The translations under genes were made by a program, and so were the position numbers. A model generated the notes under the pieces. That model saw only the letters and a program-made list of their open reading frames with translations. It had not been told where the DNA came from and did not search any database. This document shows positions 51,655 through 60,990 of a DNA stretch of 64,000 nt, one piece after another; within the stretch, counting starts at the first letter, position 1, and the number at the start of each line of letters is the position of its first letter. This DNA comes from Paenibacillus sp. Soil766 (GTDB lineage Bacteria > Bacillota > Bacilli > Paenibacillales > NBRC-103111): NCBI RefSeq assembly GCF_001428105.1, contig NZ_LMSJ01000019.1, positions 1 to 64,000 on the forward strand. Direction: 5' to 3'.

Positions 51655-54006
51655 ATGGGGCCTGGAAAAATGAAAGTGCGCAGATTGCCTCTATTGCCAC
51701 TTAGGGGACTGCTGGTCTATCCGAGCATGGTTCTACACCTGGATGTAGGGCGAGAAAAATCGGTGAAAGCACTCGAGCGGGCGATGGTGGATGACAGCAT
51801 GATTCTCCTCTGCTCTCAATCAGAGATCAACATAGAAGAACCAACCAAAGAGGATATTTATCGCATTGGAACCATTGCGAAAGTTCGGCAAATGCTCAAA
51901 TTACCGAATGGTACAATTCGCGTCCTTGTCGAAGGTGTTTTACGCGCAGAGATCGTAGAGTACTTAACAAATGACGAGTATTATGAAGTAACCGTAAAAG
52001 AATTGCCTGAGCAAGAGATTTCAGACCCTGAGATTGATGCCTTGATGAGAAGTGTGCTTAGTCAATTCGAGCATTACATCAATCTATCTAAGAAAGTAAC
52101 GCCTGAAACACTAGCCGCGGTTTCTGATATTGATGAGCCTGGTCGCTTGGCGGACGTGATTTGTAGTCATTTATCGCTAAAAATCAAAGATAAACAAGAT
52201 ATTCTCGAGACCGTTGACGTACGTGAACGGCTCGAGAAAATGCTGAATATTTTGAATAATGAGCGGGAAGTACTTGAACTCGAACGCAAAATCAGTCAGC
52301 GAGTTAAGAAGCAAATGGAGAAAACACAGAAGGAATACTACCTCCGTGAGCAGATGAAGGCGATTCAGAAAGAGCTTGGAGATAAAGAAGGTCGTGCTGG
52401 CGAAGTTGATGAGTTACGCACCCAGCTAGCAGAAGCTGAGCTTCCGGATAAGGTTCGTGAGAAGGTTGAGAAAGAGATTGATCGATTGGAGAAAATGCCT
52501 GCAACTTCTGCAGAAGGCGGCATCATTCGCAATTATATCGATTGGTTGCTAGGTCTTCCTTGGCACAAACAGACCGATGACGATTTGGATTTAGATAAGG
52601 CAGAAGAGATACTGAACGAGGATCACTTTGGTCTAGAGAAGCCGAAAGAGCGGGTACTGGAGTACTTAGCTGTACAGAAGCTAGTCAAGAAGCTCAAGGG
52701 TCCGATTCTATGTTTGGTTGGCCCTCCTGGGGTTGGTAAAACGTCGATTGCGCGTTCAATAGCTAGATCGATGGGAAGGCAGTTCATCCGGATTTCGCTA
52801 GGCGGCGTGAGAGATGAAGCTGAAATTCGTGGTCATCGTCGTACGTACGTTGGCGCCATGCCTGGACGAATCATTCAGGGCATGAAGAACGCAGGCGCGA
52901 ATAATCCCGTTTTCTTATTAGATGAAATTGACAAGATGGCGATGGATTTCCGTGGAGATCCTGCCTCGGCCTTGCTTGAAGTATTGGATCCTGAACAAAA
53001 TAGCACTTTTAGCGATCATTTCATTGAAGTACCTTTTGATTTATCCAACGTGATGTTTGTGACCACGGCGAATGCTGTGCATAATATTCCTCGTCCTCTG
53101 TTAGATCGGATGGAGGTTCTATATATTCCAGGTTATACGGAGATTGAGAAGCTCCAAATTGCCAAGAAATATTTACTTCCGAAGCAGAAACGTGATCACG
53201 GTCTTGAAGAAGAGCAACTTGTCGTTGATGAGGCTGCATTAATGAAGATCGTGCGTGAATATACGAGAGAAGCAGGCGTGCGTAATCTTGAACAGCAAGT
53301 TGCAGGCATGAATCGTAAAGCAGCGAAGAAGATCGTCTCAGACCCAGAGACACCTGTTCATGTAACGGTAGATAACTTAACTGACTATTTAGGTCCCGTT
53401 AAGTTTAAATATAATGTTGCAGAAGAGAAAGATCAGATCGGTGCTGTTACAGGTCTAGCTTGGACGGAAGTCGGGGGAGATACACTCGTCATCGAGGTAT
53501 CTGTGTTGCCTGGTACTGGCAAGTTAACCTTGACGGGTAAGCTTGGTGATGTGATGAAGGAATCTGCGCAAGCAGCATTCAGTTATACACGTTCGCGTGC
53601 TGAAGTTCTTGGGATTGCCTCAGATTTCCATGAGAAGAATGATGTACACATTCACATTCCTGAAGGTGCTATTCCGAAGGATGGTCCATCAGCGGGCATT
53701 ACAATGGCTACCGCGCTAATCTCTGCCTTGACGAACATTCCGGTCTCACGCTTAGTTGCGATGACTGGAGAAGTCACGCTTCGCGGCCGCGTACTACCGA
53801 TCGGAGGCTTGAAGGAAAAGGCACTAGCGGCACATCGTGCAGGAATACGTACTATCCTTTTACCTCATGATAACGAGAAAGATATTATCGAAATACCAGA
53901 AAGTGTCCGTACAGAGATGACGTTCATCCCTGTCAGCCACATGGATCAAGTGCTGGAACATGCACTTATCACAAATAAGCCGACGGCTAACGTCGGATCG
54001 ACTTAG
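51655..54006 (+). CDS. lon: ATP-dependent Lon protease
   Basis: The 783-residue protease has an N-terminal substrate-binding domain ([13 protein letters not shown]), a coiled middle region, AAA+ Walker A GPPGVGKT and Walker [10 protein letters not shown], and the protease domain with catalytic Ser in KDGPSAGIT and Lys in [13 protein letters not shown] 51655 has GGAGGTG upstream. It is followed by engB 17 bases later. Confidence 0.97.
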   Translation: MGPGKMKVRRLPLLPLRGLLVYPSMVLHLDVGREKSVKALERAMVDDSMILLCSQSEINIEEPTKEDIYRIGTIAKVRQMLKLPNGTIRVLVEGVLRAEIVEYLTNDEYYEVTVKELPEQEISDPEIDALMRSVLSQFEHYINLSKKVTPETLAAVSDIDEPGRLADVICSHLSLKIKDKQDILETVDVRERLEKMLNILNNEREVLELERKISQRVKKQMEKTQKEYYLREQMKAIQKELGDKEGRAGEVDELRTQLAEAELPDKVREKVEKEIDRLEKMPATSAEGGIIRNYIDWLLGLPWHKQTDDDLDLDKAEEILNEDHFGLEKPKERVLEYLAVQKLVKKLKGPILCLVGPPGVGKTSIARSIARSMGRQFIRISLGGVRDEAEIRGHRRTYVGAMPGRIIQGMKNAGANNPVFLLDEIDKMAMDFRGDPASALLEVLDPEQNSTFSDHFIEVPFDLSNVMFVTTANAVHNIPRPLLDRMEVLYIPGYTEIEKLQIAKKYLLPKQKRDHGLEEEQLVVDEAALMKIVREYTREAGVRNLEQQVAGMNRKAAKKIVSDPETPVHVTVDNLTDYLGPVKFKYNVAEEKDQIGAVTGLAWTEVGGDTLVIEVSVLPGTGKLTLTGKLGDVMKESAQAAFSYTRSRAEVLGIASDFHEKNDVHIHIPEGAIPKDGPSAGITMATALISALTNIPVSRLVAMTGEVTLRGRVLPIGGLKEKALAAHRAGIRTILLPHDNEKDIIEIPESVRTEMTFIPVSHMDQVLEHALITNKPTANVGST

Positions 54007-54023
54007 AAAGTAGTTGACCATTC

Positions 54024-54674
54024 ATGAAAGTCAATCAAGCTGAATTTATTATCAGCGCGGTTGGACCTAGCCAATATCCAGAGGATGCCTTGCCAGAGAT
54101 TGCGCTGGCAGGGCGTTCTAATGTCGGGAAATCGTCACTCATTAATTGTTTGATTTCTCGTAAGAACTTAGCTAGAACCAGTTCACAACCGGGCAAAACA
54201 CAAACGCTTAACTATTATAAAGTGAATCAGGACTTATATTTTGTTGATCTTCCTGGATACGGCTACGCGAAGGTTTCCAAAACCAAGCGTGAGCAATGGG
54301 GTAAATTTATTGAGGGTTATTTATTGAATCGTGAACCTCTGCGCCTAGTGATGCAGCTAGTCGATCTAAGACATCCGCCTTCCAAAGATGATCAGGCGAT
54401 GTATGAATGGCTTCGTCATATGGATGTACCTGTTCTTGTTGTTGCGACCAAAGCGGACAAGATTCCTAAGAGCAGATGGCCGAAACATTTGAAGATTGTA
54501 CGTGAAACATTAGGGATGGATAAAGGAGTTCAGCCGCTGATGTTCTCTTCTGAGCTTGGGCTTGGCAAAGATGAACTGTGGGGAATTCTAGAACAAGCGA
54601 TTGCTTATGGCGAGCCGGAGCCTCAAACCGAAGAAGTTCTTACAACTGCTAGTACCGATCCGCAACCGTCCTAA
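54024..54674 (+). CDS. engB: Ribosome biogenesis GTP-binding protein YihA/YsxC
   Basis: The 216-residue GTPase assists assembly of the 50S subunit. G1 [10 protein letters not shown]3 DLPGYGYAK and G4 TKADK are present. ATG 54024 has a weak ribosome site, so translation may depend on lon. The C-terminal 20 residues are Glu/Thr/Ser-rich. Confidence 0.96.
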   Translation: MKVNQAEFIISAVGPSQYPEDALPEIALAGRSNVGKSSLINCLISRKNLARTSSQPGKTQTLNYYKVNQDLYFVDLPGYGYAKVSKTKREQWGKFIEGYLLNREPLRLVMQLVDLRHPPSKDDQAMYEWLRHMDVPVLVVATKADKIPKSRWPKHLKIVRETLGMDKGVQPLMFSSELGLGKDELWGILEQAIAYGEPEPQTEEVLTTASTDPQPS

Positions 54675-54700
54675 TCGCAGGGCGGTTTTTGCGTTTTTTT
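54661..54700 (+). terminator. Terminator overlapping the engB stop codon
   Basis: GCAACCG/CGGTT with inner TCCT/AGGG forms a stem that includes the TAA stop and is followed by seven T. Confidence 0.75.
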
Positions 54701-54916
54701 GAGTATAGCGTTCAAAGATAGAGGAAATCAAAAAGAAGCATACGGGAAAGTGAGGTAAACTGGGGGAAATTTGATGGCATTCCTGTTTATCAAGCTTTTT
54801 TCAGAATATTTGGCTGATTATCATGAATTGCTGGCAGGAATATTCGAGACTCTTGTAGTATAATAATAAGCAAGGTAATAGTTAATGGCTTGAAAACAAA
54901 GAATCGAGGGATTTTT

Positions 54917-55504
54917 ATGGCACAAAGGTTAGCGACTGAATATGTCAAAACCTGCCTCCAGTTAACAGAAGCCGATATGTTGAAGTTTTTTCAAATGTTT
55001 GTGGACCATGGAGTGACACTGCAAGTCAAAGTTTTGGAAAACGGGAATCAAGAAGTTGTTTTTCAAGATGGAGCAGGTCAAGAAATTGTCCTTTCATTTG
55101 AAAAGAAATCGGGCCTATATGAATGCACAGGATCCTGCAGATTAAGTAATACCTTATTAGCTAATTTAATGCGTAAAGCAGTATCGGAATTCAAAGGCAG
55201 CGCTAAAGTCAATCGGATTTACCCAAGCTACACGATGGTTTATTATTACGAACGCGGAACTGTTGTTAAGATTGAGGAAATCAAAGGTCAACTGTTAACA
55301 ATTGTCTATGAGCACAAAGATACCATTGGCCTCATGCAGATGATGTTCCAGAAGAGAGAAGTTGAGCAAGAGATTGAAATGATCTACGATCAAATCAATC
55401 ACCTTCTTGATATGCGTAACACACTGCAGGCTAGGGATGAACACCATCAGATCGACATTCGCCTCAATGAGCTGACACATCGTTTGTTCGTTTTGGAGGC
55501 ATAA
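54917..55504 (+). CDS. Conserved protein of unknown function upstream of speD
   Basis: This 195-residue protein is not recognised by motif. It is a cytosolic alpha/beta protein with blocks TEADMLKFFQMF, VYYYERGTVVKIEEI and a C-terminal coiled helix (REVEQEIEMIYDQINHLLDMR). ATG 54917 has GAGGGA 7 bases upstream; a frame from 54890 is longer without support. It is a monocistronic unit with its own terminator. Confidence 0.75.
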   Translation: MAQRLATEYVKTCLQLTEADMLKFFQMFVDHGVTLQVKVLENGNQEVVFQDGAGQEIVLSFEKKSGLYECTGSCRLSNTLLANLMRKAVSEFKGSAKVNRIYPSYTMVYYYERGTVVKIEEIKGQLLTIVYEHKDTIGLMQMMFQKREVEQEIEMIYDQINHLLDMRNTLQARDEHHQIDIRLNELTHRLFVLEA

Positions 55505-55528
55505 TCACCCATACATGCTGTATTTGTT

Positions 55529-55559
55529 GAGACCCATTTTTGGGTCTCTCTTTGTTTTG
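55529..55559 (+). terminator. Terminator after the unknown gene
   Basis: GAGACCC/GGGTCTC arms with loop ATTTTT are followed by TCTTTGTTTT. Confidence 0.85.
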
Positions 55560-55754
55560 AAGCACATACAATGGCATTCCGACATAATTTAGATATGGCG
55601 TCGGTGTGACAGTTAGGGTTGAGTAAAAAAAACTATTGCATTTATCGTCGATAGATGTTATTTTTATTCTCGTTGAAACAATATAGGAACCAGGATTCAC
55701 TCAGGACATTGAATGTTGCGAGAGATTATACCCTCGGGAAGTGAATGACGTAGG

Positions 55755-55796
55755 TCCTAGCGGATGAAATTTTTTTCACACATTTTATTCCTAGGA
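55755..55796 (+). promoter_or_regulatory. Leader hairpin covering the speD ribosome site
   Basis: TCCTAG (55755-55760) can pair with CTAGGA (55791-55796), enclosing a small hairpin TGAAA/TTTCA (55765-55778). The 3' arm touches the speD Shine-Dalgarno GGAAGGGGG. A second arm pair, ATTCACT/AGTGAAT, surrounds about 55695-55746. The stretch 55560-55754 holds no gene. Confidence 0.4.
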
Positions 55797-55811
55797 AGGG
55801 GGAACCGAAAG

Positions 55812-56219
55812 ATGGAAACAGAATACTCAACTTTCGGAAGACACGTTGCTGTTGATACTTGGGGGGGAGATTTTGAACTTCTGAACAATGCAGAATGGCT
55901 GCAAGCTCAGATGGTTGAAGCTGCCGAAGTATGTGGAGCAACTGTTTTATCTGTACAATCCAAGCAATTCGAACCACAAGGAGCAACAGTTCTCGTAATG
56001 TTGTCCGAGAGTCATCTCTCCATTCATACTTATCCTGAGAGAGGTTTTGCCGCACTTGATTGTTATACATGTGGTGAGACAGTCGACCCTCAATTAGCAA
56101 TCGACTTTATGGTATCCGTACTAAAACCAGAAACGTTCTATGCGAAGAAACTTGTTCGCGGAATGGGTGAACTGCAAGTAGAAACTCCTGAAATAAAGCA
56201 AGCAGAGCTTGTTAAATAA
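55812..56219 (+). CDS. speD: Adenosylmethionine decarboxylase proenzyme
   Basis: The 135-residue proenzyme makes decarboxylated SAM for spermidine synthesis. Self-cleavage at Glu66-Ser67 (LSESHLSIHTYPE) yields the pyruvoyl cofactor. GFAALDCYTCGE holds the active-site Cys. ATG 55812 follows GGAAGGGGGAA; the frame from 55764 is longer than the family. The bacterial class 1b form. A terminator follows. Confidence 0.96.
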   Translation: METEYSTFGRHVAVDTWGGDFELLNNAEWLQAQMVEAAEVCGATVLSVQSKQFEPQGATVLVMLSESHLSIHTYPERGFAALDCYTCGETVDPQLAIDFMVSVLKPETFYAKKLVRGMGELQVETPEIKQAELVK

Positions 56220-56241
56220 AATTCTGCACCTTACCATAACG

Positions 56242-56274
56242 ATAACCACGGAGAAATCCGTGGTTATTTGTTTG
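56242..56274 (+). terminator. Terminator of speD
   Basis: The perfect stem ATAACCACGGA/TCCGTGGTTAT with loop GAAA is followed by TTGTTTG. Confidence 0.87.
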
Positions 56275-56338
56275 TTCAGATACCCATACAATGATATTGG
56301 CGATACATGTCCAGATCACTTGAGGTGGGGGAAGTAGC

Positions 56339-56875
56339 TTGAATCATAAAATTATTAGGAAATTGGTGCTGTATATCGTTGTTCTCTTTCTGATCATTTG
56401 GCCTATACATCAACTCGCCCAGATGCTAGGTCATCAAAAGGAAGATCACAATGCCACACATTTACTATTCCAAGTATCCTTATTTCAAATGGAAATATTG
56501 AAGAGCAGCTTAGAGGAAGCCTCACAGAGTAAAAGTACGAATGAGCTCGATCCAGTGAGACGAGCGCTGTACTCAGCGGAATACACACATGAGCGACTGA
56601 TTTTGGCAGCAGGGGGAAAAGAGGAGTTGGGCTCACTTAGTTTCATGAACCAATTAAGCCAATTCATACAGAGGTTGCAGCTCGGTGGCGTCAGAGCTCT
56701 GAAAGCGGATGAGACGCTAACACTAAAGGAGGCTCAAAAGCAATTTGGACACATGTATGAGATTTATGAGAAAATGATGGCATCGAATGGGGAAATCATT
56801 TCATCGCAGAACAGCGAGTTATCGAAACTAGATCGCGAACTGACTTCCTTTTTAAGAAAAAAAGGGCTGCAATAG
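56339..56875 (+). CDS. Membrane-anchored protein of unknown function
   Basis: The 178-residue product begins with a hydrophobic segment (about 9-30, LVLYIVVLFLIIWPIHQLA) and continues as a mostly helical hydrophilic domain with a long coiled end (IISSQNSELSKLDRELTSFL). It starts with TTG 56339, with GAGGTGGGGG 8-9 bases upstream. Topology suggests an N-terminal anchor with the rest outside. No family recognised; it is transcribed towards hemA. Confidence 0.7.
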   Translation: MNHKIIRKLVLYIVVLFLIIWPIHQLAQMLGHQKEDHNATHLLFQVSLFQMEILKSSLEEASQSKSTNELDPVRRALYSAEYTHERLILAAGGKEELGSLSFMNQLSQFIQRLQLGGVRALKADETLTLKEAQKQFGHMYEIYEKMMASNGEIISSQNSELSKLDRELTSFLRKKGLQ

Positions 56876-56986
56876 GGGATTCTACATGTATGAGGTATAG
56901 AGGAGCACAGAGCTGTTAAAACTAACGATCAGAACCAAAGCATTCATAATTTATTCAAATATTTTGTCGGAATGTCTGATCTGCTG

Positions 56987-56995
56987 TGCTATAAT
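56987..56995 (+). promoter_or_regulatory. Extended -10 promoter of the heme operon
   Basis: TGCTATAAT is an extended -10 element (TG-N-TATAAT). No good -35 box is seen at the usual spacing. It lies about 35 bases before hemA. Confidence 0.55.
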
Positions 56996-57028
56996 GATTC
57001 TAAATAGACGGAAAGGCAGGTGGTAGCC

Positions 57029-58432
57029 ATGCATATTATCGCAGTTGGTTTGAATTATCGGACAGCCCCGGTAGAAATTCGTGAGAAGTTTGCGTTCTCG
57101 GATCAAGATTTACCGAAGGCAATTGCGGAATTGAAAGAGACGAAAAGCATCTTGGAGTGTGTCATTGTTGCCACCTGCAATCGCACCGAAATTTATGCCG
57201 TCGTGGATCGGCCTCAGCTGTGTAGTCACTACTTGACGCACTTTCTTGAGCGTTGGTTTCATGTGACGAAGGATCAGTTCCAGAAGCATTTATATACGTA
57301 TGAGAATGAAAAAGCAATTGAACATTTGTTTCGTGTCACAACGGGGCTTGATTCGATGGTCATCGGGGAAACTCAGATTCTCGGTCAGGTGAGGGATGCT
57401 TTTTTAGCGTCTCAACAATTGAAAGCTACGGGTTCTTATTTCAACACGTTGTTTAAACAAGCGATAACACTTGCGAAGAAAGCACATTCAGAGACAGGCA
57501 TCAGTAATAATCCAGTCTCGATTAGCTATGCTGCTGTAGAACTGGGTAAGCGGATTTTTGGAAGCTATGTGAACAAGACCATTATGATCATTGGCGCGGG
57601 TAAGATGAGTGAGTTGACTGTGAAGCATTTGTATGCAAATGGTGCCAACAAAGTTATCGTAGTGAATCGCACATTGGAGCGGGCAATGGACTTAGCCGGC
57701 AAATTCAGCGGTGTGGCTTGTACACTAGAAGATATGCCGCAATATTTACCTGAGGTTGATATTATCATTAGCTCGACTGGAGCGCCTGGATACGTTCTGA
57801 CGAAGAAAGATATTCAAACTTACGTGCAAAAAAGAAAATCACGTCCGCTCTTTATGATGGATATCGCAGTTCCGCGCGATCTGGATCCGGGGATTAGCGG
57901 CTTGCCTAATGTGTTCCTCTACGATATTGATGATTTAGAGAATATTGTGGATAAACATTTGCAGGAGAGAAAGAAAGAAGCGGCTAAAATTGAGATCATG
58001 ATCACATCCGAAATTGCTGCCTTTGAGCAATGGACGAAGACACTTGGCGTCAGCCCGTTGATTAGTGCTTTGCAAACAAAAGCGAATCAGATTCACGAAG
58101 AAACCATGGAGAACATGCTGAATAAGTTGACTGATTTGGATGAACGTGAAATTAAGGTGATTCGCAAATTAACGAAGAGTATTGTGAATCAAGTGTTGCG
58201 TGATCCGATCCTACGGATCAAAGAAATGGCTGGCGAGCGTCATGGTGACGATGCGCTTGAGATTTTCACGAAACTTTTTGCATTAGAAGATACGCTTAAA
58301 CAACAAGAACAGGCAGATCAAATAGCACAAGAGTTAGAGTCAGGCTTTAACAAAGTGGAAAGTAAACAAACGTTGGATGAGAAGTTGTCCGTACGTGGTT
58401 TACAAAACGCGGATGTTCTAGCCCCATCTTGA
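57029..58432 (+). CDS. hemA: Glutamyl-tRNA reductase
   Basis: The 467-residue enzyme makes glutamate-1-semialdehyde from Glu-tRNA, the first step of tetrapyrrole synthesis by the C5 route. The start MHIIAVGLNYRTAPVEIRE and catalytic Cys50 in ATCNRTE are diagnostic; GAGKMSELT is the NADPH-binding loop. ATG 57029 with AGGTGG upstream; a GTG at 57020 precedes it without support. First gene of the heme/siroheme operon. Confidence 0.97.
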   Translation: MHIIAVGLNYRTAPVEIREKFAFSDQDLPKAIAELKETKSILECVIVATCNRTEIYAVVDRPQLCSHYLTHFLERWFHVTKDQFQKHLYTYENEKAIEHLFRVTTGLDSMVIGETQILGQVRDAFLASQQLKATGSYFNTLFKQAITLAKKAHSETGISNNPVSISYAAVELGKRIFGSYVNKTIMIIGAGKMSELTVKHLYANGANKVIVVNRTLERAMDLAGKFSGVACTLEDMPQYLPEVDIIISSTGAPGYVLTKKDIQTYVQKRKSRPLFMMDIAVPRDLDPGISGLPNVFLYDIDDLENIVDKHLQERKKEAAKIEIMITSEIAAFEQWTKTLGVSPLISALQTKANQIHEETMENMLNKLTDLDEREIKVIRKLTKSIVNQVLRDPILRIKEMAGERHGDDALEIFTKLFALEDTLKQQEQADQIAQELESGFNKVESKQTLDEKLSVRGLQNADVLAPS

Positions 58433-58464
58433 TAAAAAGGCGCTAACCGCCTAGGAGAGGTGCC

Positions 58465-59295
58465 ATGGTAACAAGCAGCTGGTTGTTTGATGCGATGATT
58501 TATATGTATGCCCTGAGCCTACTGTTTTACTTTTCGGATTTCGCGAATGCGAGCCGGAGCGCGAAACGGATGGGGACGGGGCTGCTTTTGTTTGTATGGG
58601 TTTTGCAGACCGCTTACTTGGCTATCAGTTTGTATGGGCATTTAACGGAATGGGCATTCGTCAGGTCAGACGTGCTGTTCATGTTTTCATGGCTTTTAGT
58701 AACAATTTCGTTGATAATCAACCGCTTTTTCCGTATTGAATTGTTTGTGTTCTTTGTGAACGTGTTAGGGTTTTCGATTCTTGCGCTGAATATCTTCGGG
58801 AATCCCAATGTGATGCCAATCAAATCCAATTGGGAAGTCAATGATGAGCTATTATTCATTCATATTTCGTTAGCGATTGGCAGCTATGCCGCATTTTCAA
58901 TTGCCGCTATTTTTTCGGGCATGTACATATTTTTACATACAAGATTAAAGAGTAAAAATTTCTCTCAGGCTGTTATGAGATTGCCGTCTCTGGAGAAAAT
59001 TGAGCATTATACGTATTTATCGGTCATTATCGGGGCGCCGCTTCTGCTTATGGCCTTAAGTCTTGGGGTTGTTTGGGTCGTTCTAGAGGGAGACCGCAAT
59101 CTGCTTTACGATGCTAAAGTCGTTAATTCATTTTTCGTCTTAGCGGCATATGCGTTTTACTTATTTCAACATAAATCCATGCAAATTTCAGGCAATAGGC
59201 TAGCTGTGTGGAACCTAGCAGCGTTCTGTATCGTCGTGTTGAACTTCGTTGTTTCGAACCTTGTTTCTGGTTTTCATGGGTGGATATGGAGTTAA
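58465..59295 (+). CDS. hemX: HemX/CcsA-like cytochrome c assembly membrane protein
   Basis: This 276-residue membrane protein has about eight hydrophobic segments and the CcsA/HemX pattern (HISLAIGSYAAFSIAAIFSG). In B. subtilis HemX sits at the same place and lowers HemA levels. It may also handle heme. ATG 58465 has AGGAGAGG upstream. The end overlaps the next gene by 10 bases. Confidence 0.9.
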   Translation: MVTSSWLFDAMIYMYALSLLFYFSDFANASRSAKRMGTGLLLFVWVLQTAYLAISLYGHLTEWAFVRSDVLFMFSWLLVTISLIINRFFRIELFVFFVNVLGFSILALNIFGNPNVMPIKSNWEVNDELLFIHISLAIGSYAAFSIAAIFSGMYIFLHTRLKSKNFSQAVMRLPSLEKIEHYTYLSVIIGAPLLLMALSLGVVWVVLEGDRNLLYDAKVVNSFFVLAAYAFYLFQHKSMQISGNRLAVWNLAAFCIVVLNFVVSNLVSGFHGWIWS

Positions 59296-60044
59296 ATAGC
59301 TGGCAGCATCCTTATCCCATAATGATGAATTTAGCTGGATGCCGGTGCCTGATTGTTGGCGGAGGGCCGATTGCAGAACGGAAATTACGCTCGTTGCTGC
59401 AGGCAGGTGCAGAGGTGACAGTTGTCAGTCCGACGTTCACAGCCGGTATCCTAGGACTGGAGAACCGCTCTGACGTGATGCTTAAGAAACAAATCTATGA
59501 CCCCATGATATGGGGGTGCCATGGTGAGGCGCGTTATGCATTGGTCATCGCGGCAACGAACGATTCTCATGTGAATCAGCAGATCGCACAGAAGGCGAAT
59601 GCTCAGGGGCTGCTCGTCAATATTGTTGATAAACCTGAGTTGAGTTCGTTCATCTTACCTTCCGTGGTTCGTCGAGGCAAGCTGGTGATTACGGTTTCCA
59701 CAGGTGGCGCTAGTCCTTCAGCGGCACGTAAGATTGCTAAAGAAATTGACAAGACGTACGGTGATGAGTATGAAATTTATTTGGATTTTCTAAGCGAAAC
59801 TCGCTTGTTGATTCAGAATCAGGTTCAGGATAAAGCAGCTAGACAGCGTTTATTCAAAGAAATGCTGGCATGGGATCTCATGCGCTTGATCCGTGAAGGT
59901 AAGTTTAAAGACTGGAAAGTGAAGTTTGACATAGCACTGCAAGGCGCCGCTTGGATGCAAACGCAAGAGCAGGGAGAGAGTGAACTGTCTTCTTGGTCTT
60001 TCATCAATGATTTGGCAGCACGTATAGGAGGCGGAGACGAATGA
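59286..60044 (+). CDS. Precorrin-2 dehydrogenase/sirohydrochlorin ferrochelatase family
   Basis: This 252-residue Met8/YlnF-type protein oxidises precorrin-2 and may insert iron to give siroheme. Rossmann motif CLIVGGGPIAERKLRSLL (NAD binding), AATNDSHVNQQI, and STGGASPSAARKI are typical. ATG 59286 overlaps the end of hemX; the frame from 59208 is less likely. The last 4 bases overlap hemC. It links this heme operon to siroheme for the nitrite reductase. Confidence 0.9.
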   Translation: MELNSWQHPYPIMMNLAGCRCLIVGGGPIAERKLRSLLQAGAEVTVVSPTFTAGILGLENRSDVMLKKQIYDPMIWGCHGEARYALVIAATNDSHVNQQIAQKANAQGLLVNIVDKPELSSFILPSVVRRGKLVITVSTGGASPSAARKIAKEIDKTYGDEYEIYLDFLSETRLLIQNQVQDKAARQRLFKEMLAWDLMRLIREGKFKDWKVKFDIALQGAAWMQTQEQGESELSSWSFINDLAARIGGGDE

Positions 60045-60985
60045 GAACGATTATTGTAGGGACAAGACAAAGTGCATTGGCACTGACTCAAACAGGACAA
60101 GCCGTAGAGCTTTTGAAGCAGTTGGCGAAAGAGCACGGGATCGAATGTCAATTTGAAATTAAGAAAATTGTAACGAAAGGCGATCGTATTCTGGACGTCA
60201 CGTTATCCAAAGTCGGAGGCAAGGGTCTGTTCGTGAAGGAAATCGAACAGGCGTTGACAGACGGCGAGATTGATATCGCCGTCCATAGCATGAAGGACAT
60301 GCCCTTCGAGCTGCCGGAAGGTCTCGTTGTGGGTGCAATTCCTAAGCGTGAGGATCCGCGCGACGCGCTAATCACGCGCGGTGCTGGATCGCTGGACGAG
60401 CTTCCGCAGGGTGCGCTCGTCGGTACAAGCTCGCTGCGCCGGGCTAGCCAGCTGCAGCACCACCGCCCGGACCTCCGGATCGAGTCGATCCGGGGCAACA
60501 TTGATTCGAGGCTGCGCAAGCTCGAAGAAGAGAACTTCGATGCGATTATGCTTGCCGCCGCCGGTCTCCACCGGATCGGCTGGCAAGATCGCATCAGCGC
60601 GTACTTGCCGCCCGAGCTATGCCTCCCTGCCGTAGGGCAGGGAGCGCTGTGCATCGAGTGTCGCGGCAACGACACCTTCGTACTGGACTTGCTGGGCAAG
60701 TTCCAGCATGAACCAACGGCGCTCGCGGTGCGAGCGGAGCGGGCTTTCCTCGGCAGACTCAATGGAGGCTGCCAGGTGCCGCTCGGCGCTTACGCGAGCG
60801 TCGAGAACAGCAGCGGGGACGACGCCCCGCTGTTGACCCTGACAGGCATGGTTGGGACGCCGGATGGCGTGACCATGCTGAAGGAAACGGCTTCCGGCAA
60901 TGATCCGGAAGCGTTGGGTGCGCTAGTCGCAGAGAAGCTCATCGCACAAGGAGCCGAGAAGATTCTAGCTGAGGTGAGGGAGTGA
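60041..60985 (+). CDS. hemC: Hydroxymethylbilane synthase
   Basis: The 314-residue porphobilinogen deaminase polymerises four porphobilinogens. The dipyrromethane-binding Cys244 lies in NGGCQVPLGA; RQSALALTQT, KGLFVKEIE, HSMKDMP and GTSSLRRASQL are all conserved. ATG overlaps the preceding stop (ATGA). The middle of the gene (about 60300-60900) is far richer in G/C at third positions than flanking genes. Confidence 0.97.
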   Translation: MRTIIVGTRQSALALTQTGQAVELLKQLAKEHGIECQFEIKKIVTKGDRILDVTLSKVGGKGLFVKEIEQALTDGEIDIAVHSMKDMPFELPEGLVVGAIPKREDPRDALITRGAGSLDELPQGALVGTSSLRRASQLQHHRPDLRIESIRGNIDSRLRKLEEENFDAIMLAAAGLHRIGWQDRISAYLPPELCLPAVGQGALCIECRGNDTFVLDLLGKFQHEPTALAVRAERAFLGRLNGGCQVPLGAYASVENSSGDDAPLLTLTGMVGTPDGVTMLKETASGNDPEALGALVAEKLIAQGAEKILAEVRE

Positions 60986-60990
60986 TTGCT

